From CAYZGU01 sp964478165 (GTDB lineage Bacteria; Poribacteria; WGA-4E; JAJDTR01), in contig CAYZGU010000021.1 of the NCBI GenBank assembly GCA_964478165.1, positions 1-64,000 on the forward strand: a stretch of DNA of 64,000 nt. The letters run 5' to 3'. Made by a program: the position numbers and the translations under genes. The notes below the pieces were generated by a model, which worked only from the letters and a program-made list of their open reading frames with translations, did not search any database and had not been told where the DNA came from. Below are positions 9,823-19,263 of this stretch, piece after piece. Each line of letters opens with the position of its first letter. The first letter of the stretch is position 1.

Positions 9823-10782
9823 TTAGAAACCGAGGCGTTTATCAACTTGATTCCGAAGGGGAAGTTTACCACAACGGAAGAGTTCGAGATTTTCGTAAAA
9901 AATCTCAAACACATGGCGGCCCTCATGTTGCGTGCCGCCCGAGATATGTGCGGTAATGAGCAGATTCTTAATATTCCAAAGATTGCTATCTTTAGCCAAA
10001 GGTTCTGTATCAAAGACATCAAGGGCGGCATGTGCTAGTCGTCCTTCTCGTAGAGCTTGCGAGAGAGCCACTTCGTCAATTATGCCGCCACGAGACATCC
10101 CAACGAGCATCGCCGTAGACTTCATCAACGACAGTTGTTTGGCACCAACCATTCCCCGTGTCTGTGGCGTTCGTGGCACGGTCACGATGACGTAGTCTGC
10201 TTCTCGTAGTAGGTCATCCAGCTTGTTAAAGCCATGGAGCTCACTGACATAATTGGGTTTGTTTGAAGGATACAAGTCTACTGCGACAATTCGTGCATCG
10301 AACGCATACGCGCGTTTGGCCATTTGTCGGCCGAGGTTACCAAATCCAATGATTCCCACTGTGCTTTGAGCCAACTCGACAGCTTTGGTGCGAAGTTCTG
10401 GTGACCATTGTTGTTGTTGTTGTTTGAAGATTGACTCTCGAATGCCGCGCGAAAAAGCGAGTATCATTCCTAGTGCGCTATCAGCTACTGCTCCTGCGTG
10501 TGTGCCACTTGCGCTGGTCAATAGTACATCGCTGTCGACCAGTTCCGTAATAGCGAGTAGGGGATCTACTCCAGAGCTTGTAGACTGGATCCATTTGAGT
10601 TTTTTTGCAGTCAAGAATAGTTCGCGATTTAAGGCTCCAACGAAGATGTCAGCGTTCTGAATTTCGAGCGGTATATCATCACGGCCAGCACAATAGTGAA
10701 AATTCATATCCGGGTACTTGCTCTTGAGTTTAGGAATCCCATCCTTGACTGCTGAATGAGTAGGTGCGAACACGACTTTCAT
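9823..10782 (-). CDS. D-isomer specific 2-hydroxyacid dehydrogenase, NAD-binding
   Basis: A 319-residue NAD(P)-dependent dehydrogenase of the D-2-hydroxyacid family. The Rossmann motif GFGNLG is at 146-151, and the catalytic triad is complete: R231 in MSRGG, E260 in DTEP and H279 in TAHISGG. These enzymes reduce 2-keto acids such as glyoxylate, hydroxypyruvate or phosphoglycerate-type substrates; which one is used here cannot be told. A run of five Gln at 121-125, coded by CAA repeats, is unusual in the hinge region. The start is ATG 10782 with AAAGGA upstream. It stands 20 bases before the TIGR03032 gene and 101 bases after the AAA ATPase gene, probably one transcript. Confidence 0.88.
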   Translation of the reverse strand: MKVVFAPTHSAVKDGIPKLKSKYPDMNFHYCAGRDDIPLEIQNADIFVGALNRELFLTAKKLKWIQSTSSGVDPLLAITELVDSDVLLTSASGTHAGAVADSALGMILAFSRGIRESIFKQQQQQWSPELRTKAVELAQSTVGIIGFGNLGRQMAKRAYAFDARIVAVDLYPSNKPNYVSELHGFNKLDDLLREADYVIVTVPRTPQTRGMVGAKQLSLMKSTAMLVGMSRGGIIDEVALSQALREGRLAHAALDVFDTEPLAKDSNLWNIKNLLITAHISGGTQHEGRHVFEIFYENLELFRCGKLPLRNQVDKRLGF

Positions 10783-10883
10783 CTGTTTTCCTTTGTTTTA
10801 AGTATCAATTTGATCGAAGTAATGCTATGAACGAATTGCCACGTCGATTTTCCTAATTGCACAATGGTTCCGCAGTTATGCAT

Positions 10884-11783
10884 TTATTGTCCTCCGGCTT
10901 CGAACTCTAGTCGGCTTTCCAGGTCGTCAATGAATTGCCGTGCAATGCGCCCAGAACGCCCACTTGATGAAGCCTCCCACTGTAACGCTGCGCGATGTAA
11001 TTCCGTGGTTGGGATGCACAATCCTCGCTTTTCGGCGTAGTGCGATACGATTTGTAGATATGTATCCTGAGGCATACGATAGAAAGCAAGCCGCAAACCG
11101 AATCGATCGCTCAAGGAAATCTTCTCTTCTGTTTCCTCACGAGGATATAATTCATCTTCTTCAGTATGCGGAAATTCATTTTCTTTTACCCGACGGGGCA
11201 TGAGGTGGCGGCGGTTCGATGTCGCATAAATGAGAACGTTTTCTGGGCGAGCAGAGATTCCGCCTTCTAGCGCAGCTTTTAGCTCACGATATTCAGGATC
11301 GCCTTCGTTGAAAGAGAGATCGTCGCAAAATAGGATATAATATTCTGGACGATCCCATAGAAGTTCGGCGATCTCCTGCAAGTGGAGTAGCCCATCTTTG
11401 CTCACCTCAATCAATCGCAGTCCATCAGCCTGATATCGCTGTAGCATTCCCTTAATAAGGGAAGATTTGCCTGTCCCACGGTCACCCCACAATAAGACGT
11501 GATTAGCCGGCAAGCCGCGTAGGAATTGATGCGTGTTTCGATTGACAGCGTCAATCTGCCGAGAAATACCTACAAGATTCGCAACTTCCACGAGATCTGG
11601 GTGCTTGACTGCGATTAGTTGGCCTAAAGTGTCTTGGATTCGCCAGCGAAACGCGATGTGTGTATCAAGCAGAATTTGCGGGTGCGAGATTGGTGCGGGC
11701 GATGCAAGTTCTGTCAACAATGCATCTGCTTTGTCTAGAAGCTCTTCTAGGCGGCTAATAATGAATTTCCAGTCTGATGTCAT
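10884..11783 (-). CDS. AAA ATPase, DUF815 family
   Basis: This 299-residue protein matches the DUF815 group of AAA+ ATPases. Walker A is GDRGTGKSS from residue 100, Walker B is ILFCDDLSF from 150, a sensor-type TSNRRHLMPRR segment follows, and the C-terminal lid ends in SSSGRSGRIARQF. An N-terminal helical region of about 70 residues precedes the ATPase core. The family is widespread and poorly characterised; it probably loads or remodels a partner protein or nucleic acid. It is first in a minus-strand group with the dehydrogenase, TIGR03032 protein and era, and has an extended -10 promoter 46 bases upstream. Confidence 0.88.
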   Translation of the reverse strand: MTSDWKFIISRLEELLDKADALLTELASPAPISHPQILLDTHIAFRWRIQDTLGQLIAVKHPDLVEVANLVGISRQIDAVNRNTHQFLRGLPANHVLLWGDRGTGKSSLIKGMLQRYQADGLRLIEVSKDGLLHLQEIAELLWDRPEYYILFCDDLSFNEGDPEYRELKAALEGGISARPENVLIYATSNRRHLMPRRVKENEFPHTEEDELYPREETEEKISLSDRFGLRLAFYRMPQDTYLQIVSHYAEKRGLCIPTTELHRAALQWEASSSGRSGRIARQFIDDLESRLEFEAGGQ

Positions 11784-11828
11784 TTCTTCGAGTCGTTAAT
11801 CTCCTTTTCGAATCACAAAGAGTACAAG

Positions 11829-11837
11829 ATTATACCA
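11829..11837 (-). promoter_or_regulatory. extended -10 promoter element
   Basis: On the minus strand TGGTATAAT gives a perfect TATAAT with the TGn extension, 46 bases before the ATG of the AAA ATPase gene. The -35 region is weak, as is common for extended -10 promoters. Confidence 0.45.
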
Positions 11838-12038
11838 TAAAACGATGTGCTAAAATAAAAAAACAGTTGGTTTTGCAAAGATACGCGGAATTAATCTGAC
11901 TCGAATCCGGACAAGTTGAAATAGAGTGGGGAGAAGATAGCGAAACACAGCGCAAATTAGGGGGAATATCCGCACGAGGAATCTTGTAGAGATTTACTGC
12001 GTCATCAATATGCGTGGGTGCGTTGGATGTTTTGGTCC

Positions 12039-12788
12039 TCAAGGAATCAAAATCCTGCCCCCGCTTGCCACGACAGTCGAACCCGTCATGTAACTAGAAT
12101 CCTCGCTCAATAGAAAAGATATCACGTTTCCCATCTCCTCCGGTTTGCCAAGACGACCGAGGGGAGTAGTTGACTGGAAATGTTCGAGCATATCGGGCGA
12201 CAGCTCACCCAGCATGTCTGTTGCGATAGCACCGGGCGCCACGCAGTTGATGCGTATGTTATGTTGAGCGAAAGGTTCACAACACGATTTGGTTAGGGAA
12301 ATAATGCCTGCTTTCGAGACTCCATAGGGTAGTTGATCCGGACGCACCGCCAATCCTGCGATAGATGCAACGTTCACGATGCGTCCGAATTGGCGATTAA
12401 TCATCCCTTCCTTCACTGACCAAATCAGGTTGAAAGGCCCCGTCAAATTTACTGCGAGAACGTAATCCCACTGTTCGGGTGTCAATCGGTTGAAATCTTC
12501 ATTTCCTACGAAGCCTGCATTGTTGACCAATAGATCTATGGGGCCCAGTTTGTCGGTAACTGTTCTGACCATTTTGTCCACGGCTCTTCGCTCGGTGATT
12601 TCAGCCGCAACGTACACGCAGCGTCTTCCAAGATTCTGAATTTGCTCACAGACCAGCTTTGCTTGTTCTGTCGAGCGAACGTAGTGGACTGCGACATCCG
12701 CGCCTTCCGTTGCAAGCTTGATTGCGGTGGCTCTGCCAATTCCCCGACTCGCTCCGGTCACGAGCGCAACTCTGCCCTTAAATCTCAT
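12039..12788 (-). CDS. short-chain dehydrogenase/reductase, FabG-like
   Basis: A classical SDR of 249 residues. It has the cofactor motif TGASRGIG at 11-18, NNAG at 89-92, catalytic S142, and Y155-GVS-K159, with a PG motif after VAPGAI. Overall it looks like a 3-oxoacyl-ACP reductase (FabG), NADP-dependent, but many SDRs of this shape reduce other keto groups, and no fatty acid genes are adjacent. The longest frame begins at a non-ATG codon at 12902; ATG 12788 is chosen because GAGGA lies about seven bases before it and the protein then begins at the first strand of the fold. A 26-bp inverted repeat lies 85 bases upstream and may be an operator. Confidence 0.88.
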   Translation of the reverse strand: MRFKGRVALVTGASRGIGRATAIKLATEGADVAVHYVRSTEQAKLVCEQIQNLGRRCVYVAAEITERRAVDKMVRTVTDKLGPIDLLVNNAGFVGNEDFNRLTPEQWDYVLAVNLTGPFNLIWSVKEGMINRQFGRIVNVASIAGLAVRPDQLPYGVSKAGIISLTKSCCEPFAQHNIRINCVAPGAIATDMLGELSPDMLEHFQSTTPLGRLGKPEEMGNVISFLLSEDSSYMTGSTVVASGGRILIP

Positions 12789-12872
12789 TGATTTATCCTC
12801 ACCATCAAAATCGTCGTGTATAGATGCCTTGTCTACATTGAATTTCGCTAGCCGGCTTTGTGACCAGCAGTC

Positions 12873-12898
12873 CCAGGAATATTCTAACATATTCCTGG
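12873..12898. promoter_or_regulatory. 26-bp perfect inverted repeat, operator candidate
   Basis: Two perfect 10-base arms, CCAGGAATAT and ATATTCCTGG, flank a 6-base centre. It is 85-110 bases upstream of the FabG-like start. A -10-like TAGAAT on the minus strand lies inside it, so a dimeric repressor bound here could cover the promoter. It could also act as an RNA hairpin. Confidence 0.5.
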
Positions 12899-13517
12899 AC
12901 ATTATCCCAGCTCTGAGACAATTTGACTCACATTCAGCTGTGTGATGAATCTATGTGCGACATAGATCGAAATATCGAAAGTGGGAGGATAGTTTGGTGA
13001 GATCTGGTAGAAGTCGTTCTTCTGTAGAACCCGTCAATATTAGCAAGCCTAGGATTTCCGATAGAAAGTCACCTCAATTTGCTTTGGCGGCATAGATTTT
13101 GGTTTCTTAAAACTGCTGGCCTAACCTATTGCTGAACAAGAAGTTTGGAAATCCAGGTCTACAAGTCGTTGAGGATTGTAATGCTCACGATGTTCAAAAA
13201 CGCTTGCAGACGTGGTTGTATAGTCTGTTTGCCGCGCTTTGAAACTGAGCGGAATTTTGGGGCTCACTCCGTTATGGTTCGCGTGAGATTCGACGACAGA
13301 TTGGTCAAATCGCAGAGTTTTCCAGCATAGATGTGAAGGATGGTCCATAGCGTGTCGTTGGTACCGGTTAGCCAAGTGGATATCCGTCTCAGAATAACTG
13401 CTGAGTTTGGCCCGTCATCACTAATCCCTCGTTCGCAGAGAGGGACATGAACGGCGCCAAAATGCTACGGCTTTCTCAATTGCGTTTCAGCGCTCGACCG
13501 CAATTCAGGCATTTCGT

Positions 13518-13547
13518 TTGATTAAATCTTTGCGTCTGTGATACACT
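13518..13547 (+). promoter_or_regulatory. possible nfo promoter
   Basis: TTGATT, an 18-base spacer and TACACT (each four of six to consensus), ending 42 bases before the nfo ATG. Confidence 0.3.
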
Positions 13548-13589
13548 AGCAATCCTTTTTTAACCACAATAGCGATGGAGGGTATAACG

Positions 13590-14471
13590 ATGATCCTGGG
13601 GGCTCACGTGTCTACTGCGGGTGGCTTGCATAGAGCCATTGAGAATGGCGAAGAATTGCGATGTGATGCAATACAAATCTTCCTCAAGAATCCTAATCGG
13701 TGGGTTGGAAAATCAGCGACTCTGTCGGAAAAAGAGACGTTTAAGCTGTCGTGGGGCTCGTCCAGAATTCGAACGGTCGTGGTGCACGATATCCACCTTA
13801 CCAACCTCGCATCGCCGAAACCTGATGTACTTGCAAAATCGCGTGAGCAGTTTCTTGCGCAGATGGAACTTGCTGATAGTCTTAACATTCCTTATGTTGT
13901 GACGCACATGGGCGCATACCTTGACGGAACCGAAGCCGAAGGCTTAAAGACATTAAGTAACAGTTTGAACATGCTTTTTGAGCAGGCGGTTGGTGGTGAA
14001 ACAATTGTTCTTTTGGAGACAACGGCTGGACAAGGTACGAACCTAGGATACTGCTTTGAACATGTGCGTCAGATTATAGACACTTCAGCATTCCCTGAAA
14101 GGCTTGGGGTTTGCTTCGATACGTGTCATGTTTTCGCTGCGGGCTACGACCTTCGTACGGACGAAAAATATCATGAGACCCTCGATGAATTCGATCGAAT
14201 CATTGGTCTTGATCGACTCCTGGTCTTTCACCTTAACGATGCCAAGTCTGAATATCGCAGTCGCGTAGATCGACATGCACACATCGGTGCTGGTAATATT
14301 GGGGTGGAGCCTTTCAAACTTATTATTAATGATCCGCGTTTTGCAAATATACCAATGATTATCGAAACTCCAGAGATGGAGGAGATGCACGCGACGAACC
14401 TCGCGGTTCTAAAAAAACTGGGGAAGGAACGAAAATGGTCCAAGGAGTTGATGCGTGAATTGGACAATTGA
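13590..14471 (+). CDS. nfo: deoxyribonuclease IV (endonuclease IV), AP-site repair
   Basis: Endonuclease IV cuts DNA 5' to abasic sites in base excision repair using a trinuclear zinc centre in a TIM barrel. The 293-residue protein shows the expected metal-ligand strands in order: LGAHVSTAGG at the N-terminus, VVTHMGAYLDG, LLETTAGQGTNLGY, GVCFDTCHVFAAGYDLR, HLNDAKSEYRSRVDRHAHIG and IIETP near the end. The length is normal. ATG 13590 is chosen because GGAGGG lies seven bases before it and MILGAHVS is the family start. It stands alone, with a convergent gene downstream. Confidence 0.96.
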   Translation: MILGAHVSTAGGLHRAIENGEELRCDAIQIFLKNPNRWVGKSATLSEKETFKLSWGSSRIRTVVVHDIHLTNLASPKPDVLAKSREQFLAQMELADSLNIPYVVTHMGAYLDGTEAEGLKTLSNSLNMLFEQAVGGETIVLLETTAGQGTNLGYCFEHVRQIIDTSAFPERLGVCFDTCHVFAAGYDLRTDEKYHETLDEFDRIIGLDRLLVFHLNDAKSEYRSRVDRHAHIGAGNIGVEPFKLIINDPRFANIPMIIETPEMEEMHATNLAVLKKLGKERKWSKELMRELDN

Positions 14472-14936
14472 TCCTGTCTTGACTAACTTTGACCTCCATG
14501 GTCGAATATCATGTGGCTGTTTCGATTGGTACCTAAAATGTCTTTCTCAGTAGCGGTCATTGAGATTCTGGAGTACAAGGAATTTGACCAGGGTGATGGA
14601 TAGCACTCTTGTCATCTGTTCGGGATTCGAAGGAACCAACTGGAAAATCAGGAGAATCTAAATAGCGCCCATTGATTTGATTCTAACTGTTGTCATGCTA
14701 GATTCTTGTGGAAAACTTTACGAGACGAGGTTGTCGACGAATGATTGAGAGGGCAAGAACGGGACGATGTTTAATTCGGAACGGTCTTTCTCATTCACTT
14801 GTTTCTCGCTCTGTGAAAGCATCACGTCCGTTCTTAGGGGAATGAGTCTACTAACTTTCGATCTATTTTGAAACAGTTCGGCGAAAATGGCCGTCTTGGA
14901 ATACTAGAATCAAGTTTTGGTGGGGCGGCGTCAGAA
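14472..14936. other. 465-bp gap with long-arm inverted repeat
   Basis: No gene is seen. Arms at 14755-14769 and 14820-14835 are complementary over about 11 bases (AAGAACGG-ACG / CGTCCGTTCTT) with a single bulged base plus three outer or inner pairs, enclosing 50 bases. It may be a terminator region shared by two convergent genes or a small structured element. Confidence 0.4.
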
Positions 14937-16511
14937 TCATTCCTTCTCAAGCGTTACAGTGTTCGCCAACGGCATGAAATTTTGCCTTTCAAGCAACTGC
15001 CGCAATTCCGAAATTTTTCCCCTTGGGATGATCAGATCTGTTGAGGAAATTTCGCCGAGAATATGTTCTGCAATCTGTTTGGTTGATTTGAGTTCCTGGG
15101 CTAGCCCTTCGCTTTTGCACCGAAGCAATGTTAGATCCATGAAATAGATTTGTCCATACCGATTTCCCCATTCTCGGATCGACAGATCAATATTTTGAGG
15201 AAGACTGGTTCTGGAATAAGTCTTCAAGAATTTGAGGATTTCATCAACAGAGAAGCCGCAACGCAATCCGTCATAAATGGATTGGGGAGTGAGTTTATAC
15301 GTGATGACCTGGCTCGCACGGTGGATTTCCGCGATCTTGTTGAGCGTCCAACGAATTGTGGGAGAGAGGTAAGTTGACGCCAGAATTTCGTAGTTTGGCT
15401 GCGCAATGAACGACGATTCCCATTCATAGTTCTCAAGTGGTTCTCCGGTTAGGAGACGCCGACCCGTGTCCGTGACCTGGATGGCGATGTCATTGTCCAG
15501 TTTCGAAAAGTTAAGGCAACCCATGTAAGTCAAATGATTCGCAAATGTGCGTTCAAGATTGGAATAAAGTGTTTGTTCCCAGATCTTCTCCACAGATAAT
15601 TGACGCACCTTTTCTTGAATTGATGATAGTAAGACCCAGCGTTTTGGAGAGAGTATACGGAGAATTGATAGGACAATTGTGAGAGAACGGCTGGCCGTCA
15701 CATCGTGTTCCACCCAGTATGAATAGATATTAGACAGTTTTTCAGCATCTGATTTCTGAGTCCATTCATGTCCTAACGAGGAGCATTGCATCTTGGAATC
15801 GGCGAATTTTATCAGCTGATGGTGTCGACAGAAGCGCTGAATAAACTTGAGGCGATCCGCATTGCCTTCAGTAGGGTTAATTTGATTGTAAATTTTGATG
15901 GTATCGGCGGAAACTTCAAAAGCATTGAGCAGCCGTTTCTGGGCGTGCTTGTGTACTGTGTGCTGTCGTGTAAGTTGGACTCCATTCCTTGCAGCAAATG
16001 ACAGAAAGGTAAAGATATCTTGAATCAGCGCGAGTCCATCGCTGCGAATGATTTTTGGCTCTGATGTGGGAGAAAAAAGTGCATCATTCATGTCTTCCGA
16101 AAAGATTTGTAATAAGAGAAATCGAAGATCTTCTGGAATGATGTATGTGTACTGGAAGTTGTCTGCTCCAACCGCAAAAATCAAGCCTGATTCGTTCAAC
16201 ACCTGTCGCGTTTGTGTGGCAGCATGACGGCCATACTGTTTGAGCTTTTGGTTAAAAAGATCTAAGGACATTCCGTGGGAACCACACAGAAATGTGAGTG
16301 AAGTTAGGACGGCGCGGTGATCGTCGTTGAGATGGTTAATGAACTTTTGCAACCACGTTGAATTGAGCACTTTCTCGGAAATCTGTTCTCTTAGGCTTTG
16401 CAAAGACAATTGTCTGGACAAGCCAATTCTCTTGGCAACCAGTTGACAATATTCTTTCGGTGCCCGCTTAAGGAGCTCTCTATAGGTTAAGTTCTCGTTA
16501 CAGGTTGTCAT
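14937..16511 (-). CDS. orphan XPB/Ssl2 helicase N-terminal domain protein
   Basis: The C-terminal 170 residues match the Helicase_C_3 (XPB/Ssl2-like N-terminal) domain: FIAQPNYEILASTYLSP, then helices with ITYKLTPQSIYDGLRCGFSVDEILKFL, and the closing DLIIPRGKISELRQLL. The first 350 residues are winged-helix-like helical segments without recognised motifs. There is no Walker A or DEAD box, so this 524-residue protein is not itself a helicase. Similar stand-alone proteins occur in several bacterial phyla near DNA repair genes; here the neighbour is nfo, transcribed convergently. It starts at ATG 16511. The role is unknown; DNA binding in repair or transcription is inference. Confidence 0.75.
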   Translation of the reverse strand: MTTCNENLTYRELLKRAPKEYCQLVAKRIGLSRQLSLQSLREQISEKVLNSTWLQKFINHLNDDHRAVLTSLTFLCGSHGMSLDLFNQKLKQYGRHAATQTRQVLNESGLIFAVGADNFQYTYIIPEDLRFLLLQIFSEDMNDALFSPTSEPKIIRSDGLALIQDIFTFLSFAARNGVQLTRQHTVHKHAQKRLLNAFEVSADTIKIYNQINPTEGNADRLKFIQRFCRHHQLIKFADSKMQCSSLGHEWTQKSDAEKLSNIYSYWVEHDVTASRSLTIVLSILRILSPKRWVLLSSIQEKVRQLSVEKIWEQTLYSNLERTFANHLTYMGCLNFSKLDNDIAIQVTDTGRRLLTGEPLENYEWESSFIAQPNYEILASTYLSPTIRWTLNKIAEIHRASQVITYKLTPQSIYDGLRCGFSVDEILKFLKTYSRTSLPQNIDLSIREWGNRYGQIYFMDLTLLRCKSEGLAQELKSTKQIAEHILGEISSTDLIIPRGKISELRQLLERQNFMPLANTVTLEKE

Positions 16512-17245
16512 GGGAGTTGAAGAAGGCGCTCAAAGCCTTGTAGTCATTGTCCGGATTAGGGTGCAGCGATGATGGTATCTTAAGTGTGAGAATCAATATC
16601 TGGTTTATGTTTTTTCGGAGTTCCATCAACCCAGTATGCTACCAAATTTCTTGATGGGTGTCAAGACCTCTGAATTGTGAGGCCTCGCTGTGGTCGATGG
16701 ATTTTTGTGCAATTGGTTTCTTATGGCATACTTGTTGGATAAGGATTCTGAGATGTCCAAGAGGGAAGTTTCTGAAAAGTTAAGTGGTTAAGAATGTAAA
16801 GAACTGCGGGCTCTTGGTTCAAACGACCAGCGAAGCTTCATAGAAATGAATATAGCTTCTGTGTCGTTGTCAGCAGAGGAAGGTACAAATGACTCGAGAT
16901 TGTGGATCTCTTAAGATATATCGAGCGGCGCAGTCCACAGTGTTTGCTGCGAGAACTCCACAGCATACCATGATTACATGTGGCCTTCTCATGGCGGAGT
17001 CCACCAACTATTCTATATTGGTGGTAGTGTAGACGGTAAATTGGCAATGATAGCCTACAGGATTGATCGGAAGCTGAGAGCGATCGGAGATCGAATCAAA
17101 TAGTAGGCCTGGTGCAAACCGCGAAGTGTTTGGTTGAATCTGGTCTTAGAACACACAGGACAATGGAAGATTGTTTTCTGCCAAATCGTATCCGAGGCAA
17201 GTTTAGTCGACATTGTCGCAGAGTACAAGAAACCAGGAAATGCAT
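16512..17245. other. 0.73-kb divergent gap with one short frame
   Basis: It separates two divergent genes. A 47-codon frame at 16889-17032 starts with ATG and has a very good ribosome site (GAGGAAGG) but no recognisable family, so it is not annotated as a gene. A tRNA-like stretch at 16750-16830 does not fold as a tRNA. Confidence 0.4.
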
Positions 17246-18949
17246 ATGCTAAAAGGTTGTTCAGGTATAATTATGAGAGCGACATGTACATCTTGTTTTA
17301 TCTGTCTTGGGTTCATTTTCTCTTCGTGTCTTCAATCTGTCAATCTGGTGTCGACGGCATATTATCAGGCTTCGACTCGTCATCATGAGCTTGCAGATAG
17401 CAAGACAATGGTTTCTGACGACGAATGGCGTTCGCTAATCGAGGAATTTGAACGAGTCATTGCCGCTAATCCCCAAGGGGAATGGGCGGACGATTCTCAA
17501 TTCGCCATTAGTTCATGCTGGATCTGGTTGTCTCAAGATGGGAATCTGGAGGCCATTCAGCACGCAGTCGGTTCGCTAAAACAAATGCTGGGGACTTACC
17601 CACATTCACCGTTGCTTGCTGAAAGTCACTACTGGCTGGCACATTGTTACGTTCGACGTGATGATGCTCCGCTTGCAATAGCGCATTATCAGGAGGTGAT
17701 AATCGACTATTACGATTCAGCTGCAGCCAAACGTGCACAATTGGCACTTGCCCATATTTACGAAAAACAGAATCACCCTTCTGCTGCAGTGGCACTTTAT
17801 CAAGCCATTGTCAATCGGAATCCAGATTCGCGGCTTGCTGTCGAAGCGGTGGAGCGATTAGACGTTCTTCAAGCGGCCGAGCTAAGTCGAGTCGTCAAAC
17901 ATAACACCCCTACCCCGAAGTCCGTGAGTTTTCCTGATGGGGAACTTCCGGGTGTGGTGATGCCTGAAACAGTAGGTATAGTTACGAGTGATGTTGACGC
18001 TGGTACGACCCGAACTAAAGTAAAAAATGTGGAGCACACGGTGAGCCTGTCGAATCAGCAGACTTTGGTTGCAGGAGTGGTCAAATTTGACGGCGTCTTG
18101 CCTGCTGAAGACAACGCGGCGAGGAGGCCAACCACCGATGAGAATAACACGACTCAACAGGACAGCAGTGAGGCTCACATATGGAATGTAATAGCACGGC
18201 CCAGCAATTCGGAGCTTAGTCCTCGCCCTGATCTCTCGTTATCACGCCAGCTTGGGCTTGGGGTTAAGACAATCATAATCGATCCAGGCCATGGTGGGAA
18301 AGATCCCGGCAGTATAAGTAATTCTTGGATTCAGGAGAAGATGATTGTCTTGGAGTTGTCAAGCATGTTGCGTGATCTTCTAGTTGAGAGAGGCTATCAG
18401 GTGCGACTCACTCGCGATACAGACATCTATCTTCCGCTTCAGGAGCGCACTGAATTCTCGGAAATGCAGGGTGCCGATCTGTTTGTCAGCCTGCATGCCA
18501 ATGCTTCTCCTAATCTGGAAGCGTCGGGGATTGAGACTTACTATCTTGCACTAGCGTCGGATGAGTCTGCACAGACCACGGCGGCTCGTGAGAATGTTGA
18601 CACGGGGTATGGTATTAAGGAGTTAGACGGCCTCATGGCCCAGATTCTTAAGGAGAGCAAGAGTGTGGAAAGTCGTCGTCTTGCACAGATTGTGCAGAAG
18701 GAGCTGATTCTTACGACAAAGGCGAAGAATCGAGGGGTTAAGCATGCACCCTTCGTCGTTTTAATTGGGACAAAGGTACCGGCGATTCTTGTGGAAGTCG
18801 GCTTCTTGTCTCATTCGGGCGAGGCCGAACAACTGACTAATGCGGTTTACCAACGGACTATTGCTCAGGCAATCGCTAATGGAATTGAACGGTATGTCTC
18901 GAGCATTCCTGTTACTACTGCCAAAGCAGACCGTTATGTTGGCGAGTAA
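17246..18949 (+). CDS. N-acetylmuramoyl-L-alanine amidase with N-terminal TPR region
   Basis: A 567-residue exported cell wall hydrolase. The Amidase_3 domain covers about 341-555: IIDPGHGGKDPGS (first zinc His), IQEK (second ligand Glu), SLHANA (third ligand His) and the catalytic-type Glu in VEVGF. It cleaves the bond between N-acetylmuramic acid and L-Ala of peptidoglycan. Residues 65-210 hold tetratricopeptide-like repeats (SHYWLAHCYVRRDDAPLAIAHY; AQLALAHIYEKQNHPSAAVALY), then a linker rich in Ser/Thr/Asp to 340. The N-terminus has basic residues followed by CFICLGFIFSSC, a signal peptide that may be lipoprotein type. ATG 17246 has AGGA seven bases before it; the frame is open upstream to TTG 17213. 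TPR domains suggest a partner such as a divisome or envelope protein. Confidence 0.88.
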   Translation: MLKGCSGIIMRATCTSCFICLGFIFSSCLQSVNLVSTAYYQASTRHHELADSKTMVSDDEWRSLIEEFERVIAANPQGEWADDSQFAISSCWIWLSQDGNLEAIQHAVGSLKQMLGTYPHSPLLAESHYWLAHCYVRRDDAPLAIAHYQEVIIDYYDSAAAKRAQLALAHIYEKQNHPSAAVALYQAIVNRNPDSRLAVEAVERLDVLQAAELSRVVKHNTPTPKSVSFPDGELPGVVMPETVGIVTSDVDAGTTRTKVKNVEHTVSLSNQQTLVAGVVKFDGVLPAEDNAARRPTTDENNTTQQDSSEAHIWNVIARPSNSELSPRPDLSLSRQLGLGVKTIIIDPGHGGKDPGSISNSWIQEKMIVLELSSMLRDLLVERGYQVRLTRDTDIYLPLQERTEFSEMQGADLFVSLHANASPNLEASGIETYYLALASDESAQTTAARENVDTGYGIKELDGLMAQILKESKSVESRRLAQIVQKELILTTKAKNRGVKHAPFVVLIGTKVPAILVEVGFLSHSGEAEQLTNAVYQRTIAQAIANGIERYVSSIPVTTAKADRYVGE

Positions 18950-19263
18950 TTTGCCAAAAGCTCTGACGTTTCGCGAGTACTGATCGACATATAGACAATC
19001 AGACTAAAAGGAAGCCCATGTCGTTGTGTGATTCTTCTACTGGTTTGTCTCTATTTTGATAGGTGTTTTGGTTGAATGACAGTCGACTGACACAGATTCG
19101 TGCGAAGATAAGTGCTAATAGTTGTGTTTCGATGCCCTAAAGGAGTGTAACGTCCGCGGGTTTCCCAATGCAAAGTGCCGAGTTTCTTACTGTGTGCGTT
19201 CGAAAAAAAGGCTTCAGCAATCCGCGGTTTTTTCTTCCCGTCGGCGATAGTTAGATCTACGGG

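Larger units (their letters stand above)
12789..13589. other. 0.8-kb divergent intergenic region
   Basis: It separates the minus-strand reductase from plus-strand nfo. It holds the inverted repeat at 12873-12898 and a possible nfo promoter at 13518-13547. Frames on either strand at 13121-13375 do not look like protein. Confidence 0.5.

Noticed and set aside
10411..10425. Microsatellite-like GTT repeats
   Set aside because: They encode the poly-Gln stretch of the D-2-hydroxyacid dehydrogenase and do not break its frame.
16740..16835. tRNA-like stretch (GAGATGTCCAAGAGG ... GGTTCAAAC)
   Set aside because: The T-arm does not pair as a 5-bp stem around a TTC loop, and no acceptor stem closes it.
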